Shown: positions 52,602 to 61,148 of the stretch, in pieces
Position numbering within the stretch: the first letter of the stretch is position 1
Layout of the letters: every line of letters starts with the position of its first letter
Source: Candidatus Zixiibacteriota bacterium
Lineage (GTDB): Bacteria; Zixibacteria; MSB-5A5; JAABVY01
Assembly (NCBI GenBank): GCA_011056555.1
Contig: DSEQ01000010.1
Span: forward strand, 34,140 to 98,139
Direction of reading: 5' to 3'
Length of the DNA stretch: 64,000 bases
Position numbers and translations under genes: made by a program
Notes under the pieces: model-generated
The model's database searches: none
What the model was told of the DNA's origin: nothing
Seen by the model: only the letters and a program-made list of their open reading frames with translations

Positions 52602-54353
52602 ATGTCGAGGATTATAAAGCCCATTTCTGCGAGCTATAAATTTTTCTTTCTTGGATTGCTTCTGGCGCTGACTTTCCTTCCCGCCCAAGCCCTGGCTCAA
52701 AACGATCATTCATGGTATGTGTCGAATAACGGCTCGGATAATAATAACGGCTGGACAACCGGGACGGCAAGAAAGACATTACACGGAGGTATCCTCGACA
52801 GCCTCGGACCCGGTGACACGCTGTATATTATGGGCGGTAGATGGGGCGAGACTGCAGACCCCGATGATGGAGGTGAAAATTATATAAAAATGGCTTCATT
52901 TGACCTTAGCCACATCGAGGGCACTGGCGCTAATCCGATTGTAATCAGAAATTATCCCGGCACGTTCCCCGAAATATGGGGCGATGGAGGCGTTGATTCC
53001 CCGTGGACGAGAAACGGAGTAACCTTCTACGATTCAAAGAACATCATCCTTGATTCATTGCGCATAACCCATAACTTCCACTATGGGGTTATTTTCAGGG
53101 GCGGGTGCGAGAACATTACGGTTCAGCATTGTCAGATTGATTCTAATTATATTGAAAGCTGTGGCGATAATGGCGGCGGCGTTTATTTGGGGGCAATGCC
53201 TTATGGGGCAAAGAACTACTATTGCAATGTAATGTACAATCATATATTTGATAATAATTATTCATATCCGGATTTTCTTCAATGCACCAATGCACCCGGG
53301 GTGGGCGGATATGGCAACAGGCACGGTATAATCCGGGGAAATATAATTCATGGTCACACTGGAGCGGCCGGTGTGAAATTTAAGGGCTTTGACAATGACA
53401 GCAATATAGTGGACAGCAATGTTATATATGACGGCGGTGTCGGTGTTGAGATTAACGGCGGTTGTGATACAAATATTGTTCGTTATAATTTGATATATAA
53501 CGTTACTCGTGGCATTTATTTTTACACTTACGGCTCTGCTTCGAGCGACCATAATGTTTTTCATAACAACACTGTTTATGGGATGGACCGTCATTGGCAG
53601 GGTGTGAGTTTCGGTCTGGGAAATAGTTGGAGTACCGCCACCACTCAACCAGCACAGCACATAAACCTTTTTAATAATATTTTCTGTAATATCCCGATGA
53701 GCTCTACAGGCGGGCCGTTAACCTTCCTCGATGTCGGACAGACTTTTGACTTCTGGGACAATAATTTGTGGTTCGGGACATCCGGAAGTCAAACTGATGT
53801 AGTTAACTGGAATGAGCAGCATATGACCTTAGCGGAGCACGTCAGCGCGCATGGCATCGACAATAATTCCATCTGGGCCGACCCGCAGTTCCTGAGCACC
53901 AATCCGCAAAGCGCTGATTTTCTGAAGATCAGTACCACCTCACCCGCGGCTACTTCCGGACGGGGAGGGGCATATCCGACCTACATGGGCGCGTTCAATC
54001 CATTTTCTTCGGCGCATATATCTGTAAGTCCAAACAGCCTGGCTTTCGCCGCGCAGCCGAACGGCACCCCGCCCGAGTCAAAATCCTTCAGCATCACGAA
54101 TGCGGGCGCCGGCACGCTGGAGTGGAGTATTTCCGATAACGCAGGCTGGTTGTCTGTCGATCCTGTGTCCGGCAGCAGCAACAGCCAGGTCGTATCTGTG
54201 TACATCAATGATACAGATCTTCCGGTCGGTCAATATAACGCTGCAATCACGATCAGCAGCAGTAATGCCGATAACAGTCCCCAAACGGTGTCTGTGTCTT
54301 ATAAGATTGACGGTACTCCGCCCATCGATGTTGGCGATTTAGACGGGTATTAA
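52602..54353 (+). CDS. Secreted right-handed beta-helix protein with BACON-type domain
   Basis: A signal peptide (LPAQALAQ) precedes a parallel beta-helix (about 40-450; repeats such as NIIHGHTGAAGVKF, VIYDGGVGVEINGG, with the asparagine ladder). The last 110 residues are a BACON-like Ig module (ISVSPNSLAFAAQPNG, AGWLSVDPVSGSSNSQVV). It may bind or cleave the polymer as lyases do; no catalytic residues are sure. It ends GDLDGY, which looks like the opening of a dockerin repeat cut short. GAGGAGA lies before the ATG. Confidence 0.85.
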   Translation: MSRIIKPISASYKFFFLGLLLALTFLPAQALAQNDHSWYVSNNGSDNNNGWTTGTARKTLHGGILDSLGPGDTLYIMGGRWGETADPDDGGENYIKMASFDLSHIEGTGANPIVIRNYPGTFPEIWGDGGVDSPWTRNGVTFYDSKNIILDSLRITHNFHYGVIFRGGCENITVQHCQIDSNYIESCGDNGGGVYLGAMPYGAKNYYCNVMYNHIFDNNYSYPDFLQCTNAPGVGGYGNRHGIIRGNIIHGHTGAAGVKFKGFDNDSNIVDSNVIYDGGVGVEINGGCDTNIVRYNLIYNVTRGIYFYTYGSASSDHNVFHNNTVYGMDRHWQGVSFGLGNSWSTATTQPAQHINLFNNIFCNIPMSSTGGPLTFLDVGQTFDFWDNNLWFGTSGSQTDVVNWNEQHMTLAEHVSAHGIDNNSIWADPQFLSTNPQSADFLKISTTSPAATSGRGGAYPTYMGAFNPFSSAHISVSPNSLAFAAQPNGTPPESKSFSITNAGAGTLEWSISDNAGWLSVDPVSGSSNSQVVSVYINDTDLPVGQYNAAITISSSNADNSPQTVSVSYKIDGTPPIDVGDLDGY

Positions 54354-54430
54354 ATAACTCGTTCCGGCCCGTCTCCGAGCCTTAAAATATATCAACTGCG
54401 GTCGGTTTAAAGTAGCTATGGCTTGTGATC

Positions 54431-56206
54431 TCATTTGACCCCGAACAAGTCGAGGGTCTTCATTCTGAGAAGCATGCCCATGATACCAAAGCTGGGCGCA
54501 TTTATGTTCGGGATGGAGTTCTTTATCTTTGCTTTGTCCCACAGCGGCGATTCAAAACTTTCGATCAATTTATCATAAGCATTTGGGCTGTCGAGACACC
54601 CAAAATTCGCCCAGCCCCATATCGGTATTTCCGATTTCCCCTTTGAAATTTTGTGCTTTGCATTTTGCCACTTTTGAATTGCTTTTCTGTGGACTCGCGA
54701 AACCTCCTGAAGTATAACAGGTCTATTCGCTTTGCATAAAATCGCTGCAGTTGGAAATTGAAGCAAATCCGGACATAAACGTTTAACGATCCCACGATTC
54801 AGTGAGTTATTAGCTTTGTCACGAAATGAAACACAAGACGCAAAGGTGATAAAATCCCGATTGCAGTATGGCGCGACGAGAGGTTTATGTGTTGCAGAAC
54901 TCAGTACCTGCCCTGCTATGTATTGACTGCTCCGTTCTGAAAAAAAGGCTTCAAATGCAGAGTCTCTATTTTCAATCCCCCGCGTTATATATCTTTTGAT
55001 TTCCTGCTCGATGTCATTATTTACCGCTTTGTCAATCCTCACGAATCTCTCAGCCCAGAGATCCGCATTGAAATACCACGGTGTGGGGTATTCCGGTTGA
55101 TGGAGCAGCATTATAGCTTCACTGGGGTTGGTTTGTTTAAGCCTTTTGCGCGGATCAATAAAGCCCGGTAAATCGGCAATATAATAAAACGTGGAAGCTA
55201 CCTTTCTTAAACCGTGCATGGTGCGGGGTGGACCAAAATGGCCGCCAAGAATTTCCCCAGGGATTCCGGCACATACTGAATCAATTTGGAATGAATCCTG
55301 CCTGGATGTTTCCCCGGCGACATGCCAGGTGGGAAATAGTACGTTATTGTATTCTGAAAAGCATTTCTCCAGGAATTCAGAGTCGAAGAAGTGAGTTTCT
55401 ATTCGTCTCAGGATAAGTTCATTGCCGGTTTTCTGCGCGATCGCCTTTACCATCTCAGTCTCCCGGCTTCTCAAATCCCCGTGATGATAGAATTTTACAG
55501 TTTTTCCTACGCCAGCAGCGAAGGCGCCTGCAAGAAGAGTTCGTGAATCCCAGCCAGCCGACATCATCAGCATACTATTGGCCATCGTCTTGCAGGCATC
55601 AATGAGAAGTTCGCATCCTTCTTCAACCAGCCTTTTTTTGCTCCCCGAATATTCTTCTGTCCAGAGAGGGCTTTGATCATCGAACCTGATTTGTCCGTTC
55701 TCCGCCTGGTATCGAAGCGCCTCTCCGGGTCTGAGCCGTTTAATCTCTTTAAACAAAGTACGTGAACCTATCGTATAGGCGAAACGCATGAATTCAATCA
55801 CACCAATGTCGTCTGTTGCGCAGTTACAGACTGAATTGAGTTCTGCGAGGCTATCGGAAATTAAAATATCCCCGTTTTTGAGGGAATAGAACAGAGGAAA
55901 TAGACCGTAGAGGTCAATTTGCGCGAGCACTAATTTTTCGGCCGGGTTGATCGCGACCAGAAAGCCGGGATGTTGAAATTCTGCCGATAAGAAACCGTTT
56001 TCTATCAGCTTCATGTTCTTCCTTAGTGCCTCTGCAACCTCCTGCACAAATTCACGCGTGCCTCTGCCGATAAACTGGTATCCATTGCTTTCCGCCTTTA
56101 TCCTGGGCTGAGTTTCAATGTCAAGTGTCTCAATCGATTGAGCTGCGCCATTTTTACTCATACTCCCGGAGAAATCTGGTCTAATAAGCATGTTTTCCGT
56201 CCCCAT
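54431..56206 (-). CDS. Asparagine-synthase homologue without glutaminase cysteine, copy 2
   Basis: 591 residues. The start has no cysteine at residue 2 and the N-terminal amidotransferase domain is degenerate; the synthetase domain has SAGWDS (216-221). The family link to copy 1 at 32092 is the reduced N-terminus and the SAG-DS loop, but overall identity seems low. I infer an ATP-dependent amide ligase. A later ATG (residues 6 or 16) may be the true start; no ribosome site. Confidence 0.78.
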   Translation of the reverse strand: MGTENMLIRPDFSGSMSKNGAAQSIETLDIETQPRIKAESNGYQFIGRGTREFVQEVAEALRKNMKLIENGFLSAEFQHPGFLVAINPAEKLVLAQIDLYGLFPLFYSLKNGDILISDSLAELNSVCNCATDDIGVIEFMRFAYTIGSRTLFKEIKRLRPGEALRYQAENGQIRFDDQSPLWTEEYSGSKKRLVEEGCELLIDACKTMANSMLMMSAGWDSRTLLAGAFAAGVGKTVKFYHHGDLRSRETEMVKAIAQKTGNELILRRIETHFFDSEFLEKCFSEYNNVLFPTWHVAGETSRQDSFQIDSVCAGIPGEILGGHFGPPRTMHGLRKVASTFYYIADLPGFIDPRKRLKQTNPSEAIMLLHQPEYPTPWYFNADLWAERFVRIDKAVNNDIEQEIKRYITRGIENRDSAFEAFFSERSSQYIAGQVLSSATHKPLVAPYCNRDFITFASCVSFRDKANNSLNRGIVKRLCPDLLQFPTAAILCKANRPVILQEVSRVHRKAIQKWQNAKHKISKGKSEIPIWGWANFGCLDSPNAYDKLIESFESPLWDKAKIKNSIPNINAPSFGIMGMLLRMKTLDLFGVK

Positions 56207-56257
56207 AAATGATGTTAATGGGCTAAAATTAGCATTCTACGAGCATTCATGCAATAT

Positions 56258-56287
56258 AAAAAAACAGGTTATTCTTATCCCTGTTTT
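56258..56287 (-). terminator. Intrinsic terminator after the VanZ-domain gene
   Basis: Minus strand: AAAACAGG, 11-base loop, CCTGTTTT followed by TTT and ATATT. It separates the VanZ gene from the asparagine-synthase homologue. Confidence 0.85.
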
Positions 56288-56296
56288 GATGAGGTG

Positions 56297-57274
56297 CTAT
56301 CTGACTGCAAAATTATCCAGATAAAGCACATACTCCCGGCTGATGTCGTACATGAAAACCTGGACCGAGGCGATATTGCGCATATCGGTGCGGCGATTGC
56401 GGGGAGCATCCCTGACCTCCTCCAGCGGAATCTCTATCAGGTTTGAGCCGGGCCTGATGACCAGCCTCCTGTTGAAGCGGTCATAATATTCGCTGTTGTG
56501 GTGGGCGTCCTTTATCACCAGCGCCAAATTTACCAGGCTGTCGAGCTCCGAGAACACCTCGAACCGAAGATATTCATGGCCCCTCCAGTCAGGATAAGGC
56601 TCGATGACTTCCAGGCCCGGGTATTTTCCCGGATTGAAGGTGATCCTGCCGACCCTGTCACCGCCAAGATTGCCCATCCCCTCCGGCGCGGCCACAACCT
56701 CCAGGTCCGCTTCCTGGGCGCTCAAAAACATGCGATCCCAGTATGATTCAAAATCGCAAATTACCGGGAATTTATTGCTGCGGTCAATATAGGCAATGCT
56801 CCAGATAACCGGAGGCGAGATCAGTGCAGCAAACAATACTGCCGTGACTGTCCGCAAAATTATCCTGTATGCCCCCGAGCGCAGGCCCTCCCAAAAGCCC
56901 TTCAACTGCCTGTCATACGTGGCGTAAAACCCGAGGAAGATGAAAGCGCCGGCAAGGTCCAGAAGGAGATCGCCGAGATCGGCATCCCGCGGCCCGACCA
57001 TCTGAACAGCCTCAGAACCAAGCCCGGATATGAAGACGGCTGCCAGGGCTGTCAGGTAGTGGCTCAGCCTTCGCCTTATCCATTTCTTCAAAAGCAGCGA
57101 GGAGAGCCCCAGAAAGATCAATGACAGGAGCCCGAAAAGGGGAACGTGCCCGGTGTTGGTAATAGACCTCCAGAGGAGGTTTTCCGCGGGCGGCCTGTAT
57201 GTGTGCAAAAATATGAACAGCCCCAGCGACACCAAAAGCAAAATCAGGATTTTCATAACAGGATTTCGCAACAT
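56297..57274 (-). CDS. VanZ-family membrane protein fused to a beta-sandwich domain
   Basis: The N-terminal 165 residues are a VanZ domain with five helices, the acidic GSEAVQ motif and DLGDLLLDLAGA. From about 180 a periplasmic domain (VICDFESYWDRMFLSAQ; EYLRFEVFSELDSLVNLALVI; QVFMYDISREYVLYLDNFAVR) has the look of a carbohydrate-binding beta-sandwich. VanZ proteins are linked to envelope stress and some PEP-CTERM loci. The fusion is uncommon. Confidence 0.78.
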   Translation of the reverse strand: MLRNPVMKILILLLVSLGLFIFLHTYRPPAENLLWRSITNTGHVPLFGLLSLIFLGLSSLLLKKWIRRRLSHYLTALAAVFISGLGSEAVQMVGPRDADLGDLLLDLAGAFIFLGFYATYDRQLKGFWEGLRSGAYRIILRTVTAVLFAALISPPVIWSIAYIDRSNKFPVICDFESYWDRMFLSAQEADLEVVAAPEGMGNLGGDRVGRITFNPGKYPGLEVIEPYPDWRGHEYLRFEVFSELDSLVNLALVIKDAHHNSEYYDRFNRRLVIRPGSNLIEIPLEEVRDAPRNRRTDMRNIASVQVFMYDISREYVLYLDNFAVR

Positions 57275-57438
57275 TGGAGTAATTACCTGCCTCGACCGCC
57301 AAAGTCAAGTTTAAACGCACTTCGGGCTGTCGTCAAAAAATTAAAATCCATTAAAAATGGTCTTGCTTTTTCGCCGGTTTTTGTTAATATATGTCAATAC
57401 TCGCCCGGTTGATGCTGAATTTTCAAAAAGGGTCGCAG

Positions 57439-58437
57439 ATGGTCAGAAACAAAATTTCTAAGATCTTTTTATTACTCCAGGCCAGCGTTTTCATGTTCTC
57501 CGTACCATTATTCGCAGAATCGATAATCGCTGATCACAGCAGTGTGCCCTTATTTGAACAGATTCCGTTATCTGTAATCCAGACAATTCAGGCCGATGCA
57601 CACATTTATTATGCCAGAACATCGCATGGCTACCAGATTATAACCGGTATAGACATGATTTATAATGAAAATGCAAGCTATGAGAGCCCCTATTTTTACG
57701 AATGGGGGGATGATCTGGGATATGACGGGGATACGCTCTGGGTGCCGGCCACGCGCACATATCTGAATAGCCATCCGGAATGCAACGTAGCCATGTTCTC
57801 GTGGTGCGGCGGAGTTTCCACTAATACCGAGGAAGGCATAAATATCTATCTGTCAAAAATGACCGAGCTCGAGCAGGCTTACCCCAATGTGACTTTTGTA
57901 TATATGACCGGTCATCTGGATGGAGGCGGAATTGAAGGAAACCTGTATATCCGCAACAACCAGATTCGCAACTACTGCATCAACAATGATAAGGTTCTAT
58001 TCGATTTCGCTGATATTGAGAGTTATGATCCGGACGGCAATTATTATCCGGACGATAACGATGCCTGCAACTGGTGCTACGACTGGTGCGCTGTACATAG
58101 CTGCCCGACCTGTGGTGACTGCCTGCATTCACATTGCCTCAACTGCTATCTGAAAGGCAAGGCCTTCTGGTGGATGATGGCCAAAATCTTTGGCTGGGAG
58201 ACAGAACCGGCCGGCTGCGGGGATGCCAATGGCGACAGCACCGTCAACGTCAGTGATGCTGTATGGATCGCGAACTATGTCTTTGTCGGCGGTTCGGCCC
58301 CTGAACCGTTGGAAATCGGTGATGCCAACTGCGATGGTTCATGTAATGTCAGCGATGCCGTCTGGATCGTCAACTACATTTTCGTTGGCGGGAATGGTCC
58401 CTGCGACATGGATGGCGATGGTTCGAAGGATTGCTGA
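57439..58437 (+). CDS. Secreted protein with SHG motif, Cys-rich segment and dockerin
   Basis: Signal peptide (ends near LFAES), then a domain with IYYARTSHGYQIITG, MFSWCGGVST and YMTGHLDGGG, which I take as a divergent SGNH-like hydrolase but cannot prove. Then a segment with eight cysteines (CNWCYDWCAVHSCPTCGDC...) and KAFWWMMAKIFGW. The tail is two calcium-binding dockerin repeats (GDANGDSTVNVSDAVWIANY; GDANCDGSCNVSDAVWIVNY). Start at 57439 is 6 bases after AAAAGGG; upstream in-frame ATGs are weaker. Confidence 0.82.
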   Translation: MVRNKISKIFLLLQASVFMFSVPLFAESIIADHSSVPLFEQIPLSVIQTIQADAHIYYARTSHGYQIITGIDMIYNENASYESPYFYEWGDDLGYDGDTLWVPATRTYLNSHPECNVAMFSWCGGVSTNTEEGINIYLSKMTELEQAYPNVTFVYMTGHLDGGGIEGNLYIRNNQIRNYCINNDKVLFDFADIESYDPDGNYYPDDNDACNWCYDWCAVHSCPTCGDCLHSHCLNCYLKGKAFWWMMAKIFGWETEPAGCGDANGDSTVNVSDAVWIANYVFVGGSAPEPLEIGDANCDGSCNVSDAVWIVNYIFVGGNGPCDMDGDGSKDC

Positions 58438-58456
58438 TTTTCTTATCTATTCTTTT

Positions 58457-58543
58457 CTAAATCCGACAAATAATAGTGGCATCCAATTAAAATATTGCCA
58501 TTAAATAAAGAAATTGATTATAATCGCTAAATTACGGATTTAG
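58457..58543 (+). promoter_or_regulatory. Leader with nested inverted repeats before wecB
   Basis: CTAAATCCG (58457-58465) pairs with CGGATTTAG (58535-58543), enclosing a second hairpin TGGCA...TGCCA near 58477-58501. It could be a structured leader; weak evidence. Confidence 0.3.
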
Positions 58544-58566
58544 ATTATTCAGGGATTTTAAGGTAC

Positions 58567-59664
58567 ATGGCTTATAAAGTTGCATTGGTAGTGGGCGCGC
58601 GGCCCAATTTTATGAAAGCGGCGCCTCTACTGCGGGAATTATCCAAATTCAATCAGAAATACGATCCAATTCTCATCCATACAGGTCAGCATTATGATCA
58701 TGCAATGTCCCAGTTGTTTTTCGATGAACTGGACATCCCCAGGCCGGATTTTAATCTGGGTGTTGGATCTGATTGGCATGGGGCGCAAACCGCGAAGATA
58801 ATGATAAAGCTGGAGGACATGTTCAGGAATGACCGGCCCGATTTAGTAATTGTTTTTGGTGATGTAAATTCTACGGTGGCTGCCGGGTTGGTCGCAAGTA
58901 AACTTCTGATCAAGGTCGCGCATGTTGAGGCCGGGCTTCGCAGTTTTGATAGAACAATGCCGGAGGAAATTAACCGGGTATTAACCGATCACCTTTCCGA
59001 CCTCCTGTTTGTTTCCGAGCCATCGGGTTTAGAAAATTTGAAACGTGAAGGGATTGAGTCGGATAAAGTTGTATTTGTGGGAAATATAATGATTGATACC
59101 CTGATTCAGAATATCGAGAAATGCGAAAAATCAGTCATCCTGGAAAAGTTGTCCTTGAAGCCGCGCAGGTATGTGGCAGTTACTTTACACAGGCCCTCAA
59201 ATGTGGACAATCCGGAGATTCTCAGGTCAGTACTCGGGACGATAACGAGCGCTTGCAGTCCACTCCCGGTTGTATTTCCATGCCATCCGCGCACGAGAGA
59301 AACCATAAAAAGGCATAATATCCTTACGAAGAAACTCTCCGATTCTATCCTTCTTGTTGAACCGCTCGGGTATCTGGATTTCTTGAAACTTCAAAGCCAG
59401 TCGTTCTTTGTCATAACTGATTCGGGGGGTATTCAGGCTGAGACCACATACTTGGGGATTCCATGTATTACCTTAAGAAATAATACAGAGAGCCCAGTTA
59501 CTGTTAGTGAGGGCACGAACATGCTCACCGGTCTGGACCCCGCAAACATCAGTAATGCTATTACTCAGGTAATGCGCAGTGACCGGGAGAAAGGATCTGT
59601 CCCCAGGTTCTGGGATGGGAAAACATCTGAACGGATTGTAACATACTTGAATGGAATTATGTGA
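58567..59664 (+). CDS. wecB: UDP-N-acetylglucosamine 2-epimerase (non-hydrolysing)
   Basis: Full-length 365-residue enzyme making UDP-ManNAc from UDP-GlcNAc. Family motifs: VVGARPNFMKAAPLLREL, HTGQHYDHAMS, FGDVNST, HVEAGLRSFDRTMPEEINR, SDSGGIQAE-type ITDSGGIQAETTYLG. All key residues look intact. Cytoplasmic; supplies a sugar for the polymer. Confidence 0.95.
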   Translation: MAYKVALVVGARPNFMKAAPLLRELSKFNQKYDPILIHTGQHYDHAMSQLFFDELDIPRPDFNLGVGSDWHGAQTAKIMIKLEDMFRNDRPDLVIVFGDVNSTVAAGLVASKLLIKVAHVEAGLRSFDRTMPEEINRVLTDHLSDLLFVSEPSGLENLKREGIESDKVVFVGNIMIDTLIQNIEKCEKSVILEKLSLKPRRYVAVTLHRPSNVDNPEILRSVLGTITSACSPLPVVFPCHPRTRETIKRHNILTKKLSDSILLVEPLGYLDFLKLQSQSFFVITDSGGIQAETTYLGIPCITLRNNTESPVTVSEGTNMLTGLDPANISNAITQVMRSDREKGSVPRFWDGKTSERIVTYLNGIM

Positions 59665-59699
59665 TTTATAGACTGCCTGATAAATGCCGAAAGGACCAA

Positions 59700-61079
59700 T
59701 CATTTGGTATCGGAAATACTCCTGAAAACATCATCTAATTGCCTTGCCAGTTCACGACGATCAAACCTGCTTATAAATTCTTTGTTGGGATGATAGCTAT
59801 TTGATGCGGCCTTGAATTCTTGATAATAGTTCCAGAGCGCATTTTTTATAGCTTCAGTATCAGAAGGATCAACTACACAGCCACTATTTGATTTAAGTAT
59901 ATATTGTGCTGCCAGACTGTCGGGCGGAATCAGGGCCAGAACGGGTTTCTCCGCTGCCCAATAATCATAAAGCTTGGATGATACAGCTCCTGAATCTGTC
60001 ATTTCCGGCGACAGGTGGAATAATAGTAATGATGAGCTTCTCTGGACCTCTAATGCTTGAGCTCTCGGGATTTTGTCCTCCAAGCTTATTATTTCGCCCA
60101 AGTTTCTGCGTTTTATAATTCTTATCATATTTGCTTTTTCTTCGCTCTCAATGTTGCCTATGATGAAAACACTAATTTCCTTTTCCAGCGAGGGATGTTC
60201 CTCTATCAAATCGCCAATGGCGTGCAAAAAATAATCAAGCCTGTAACTGGAATAAACTACCCCCGTGTACGAAATAACAAAATTCTCTTTTGACGACTTG
60301 TCAGGTAAGTTATTAAAGTCTTCCGGATCATATCCGTTGGTAATAATCTTGATTTTATCTTCATTGATTCCCGGAAATTTTTCCAGCAGGATCGCTTTCA
60401 TGGTATCTGTCACCACCAAAATTGCGTCCATCTTATTGAGGCATCGCTTCTCAATCCCTTTTTCGAGTTTTTCGCGCCACTTTGTACTATAATTCCTGTA
60501 TAACGTAGTTGTCCAAAGATCTCTATAGTCTGCCACCCATTTCTTTCTCATAATTGTTTTGATAATCCATGCGACAATATGATTGCTGTAACAGGGGGCG
60601 GTTGAATATATGACATCAATATTTTCCTCTCGGCATATTTTGATTCCTTTGCGCACAGCAAATGGTATCCATGGCATTCTATTATCTGGTATAAGAATAT
60701 TTTGCCAAATGAAATTCTGTATAACGCCGGGAATTCTTCTTCTTAACAGGATTTTCATCCATAGTAAGCACTTGAATAATTTGTTCGTTCTGGTCTGGTA
60801 ATGTTCCAACTCTTTCTTATATTGTCTGTGCTGCGCCTGACTATTCGCAAAGATATTGGGAAAGAAAGCTCTATATATCTTCAGGTCCGCAGGAATTTCT
60901 TTATCAAAAGTGTGATCTGTAGCCTCCATTGATTTGATATTTATAGTCAGCACATGCGGGTCGCAGTTGTTCCTGTCCAAATATTTTATGAATTTAGTTG
61001 TCCTCGTAACATTTTGCTGCAATGGGGGAAATTCGCTGGCAACGAATAATACTTTTAAGGGCTTTCTCTGTATGCTCAT
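59700..61079 (-). CDS. Family 4 glycosyltransferase, low-GC
   Basis: GT-B fold: VLFVASEFPPLQQNVTRTTKFI, ADYRDLW, ITNGYDPEDF, and SSKLYDYWAAEKPVLALIP. This resembles WbuB-type transferases. Noticeably AT-rich compared with the 46-50 kb operon. No strong ribosome site. Confidence 0.87.
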   Translation of the reverse strand: MSIQRKPLKVLFVASEFPPLQQNVTRTTKFIKYLDRNNCDPHVLTINIKSMEATDHTFDKEIPADLKIYRAFFPNIFANSQAQHRQYKKELEHYQTRTNKLFKCLLWMKILLRRRIPGVIQNFIWQNILIPDNRMPWIPFAVRKGIKICREENIDVIYSTAPCYSNHIVAWIIKTIMRKKWVADYRDLWTTTLYRNYSTKWREKLEKGIEKRCLNKMDAILVVTDTMKAILLEKFPGINEDKIKIITNGYDPEDFNNLPDKSSKENFVISYTGVVYSSYRLDYFLHAIGDLIEEHPSLEKEISVFIIGNIESEEKANMIRIIKRRNLGEIISLEDKIPRAQALEVQRSSSLLLFHLSPEMTDSGAVSSKLYDYWAAEKPVLALIPPDSLAAQYILKSNSGCVVDPSDTEAIKNALWNYYQEFKAASNSYHPNKEFISRFDRRELARQLDDVFRSISDTK

Positions 61080-61148
61080 ATTTTATTAATATCGGCTTGG
61101 AAATGTGCAATCAATACCTTACTGACAGTATTTTTTATACTGCCAGAA

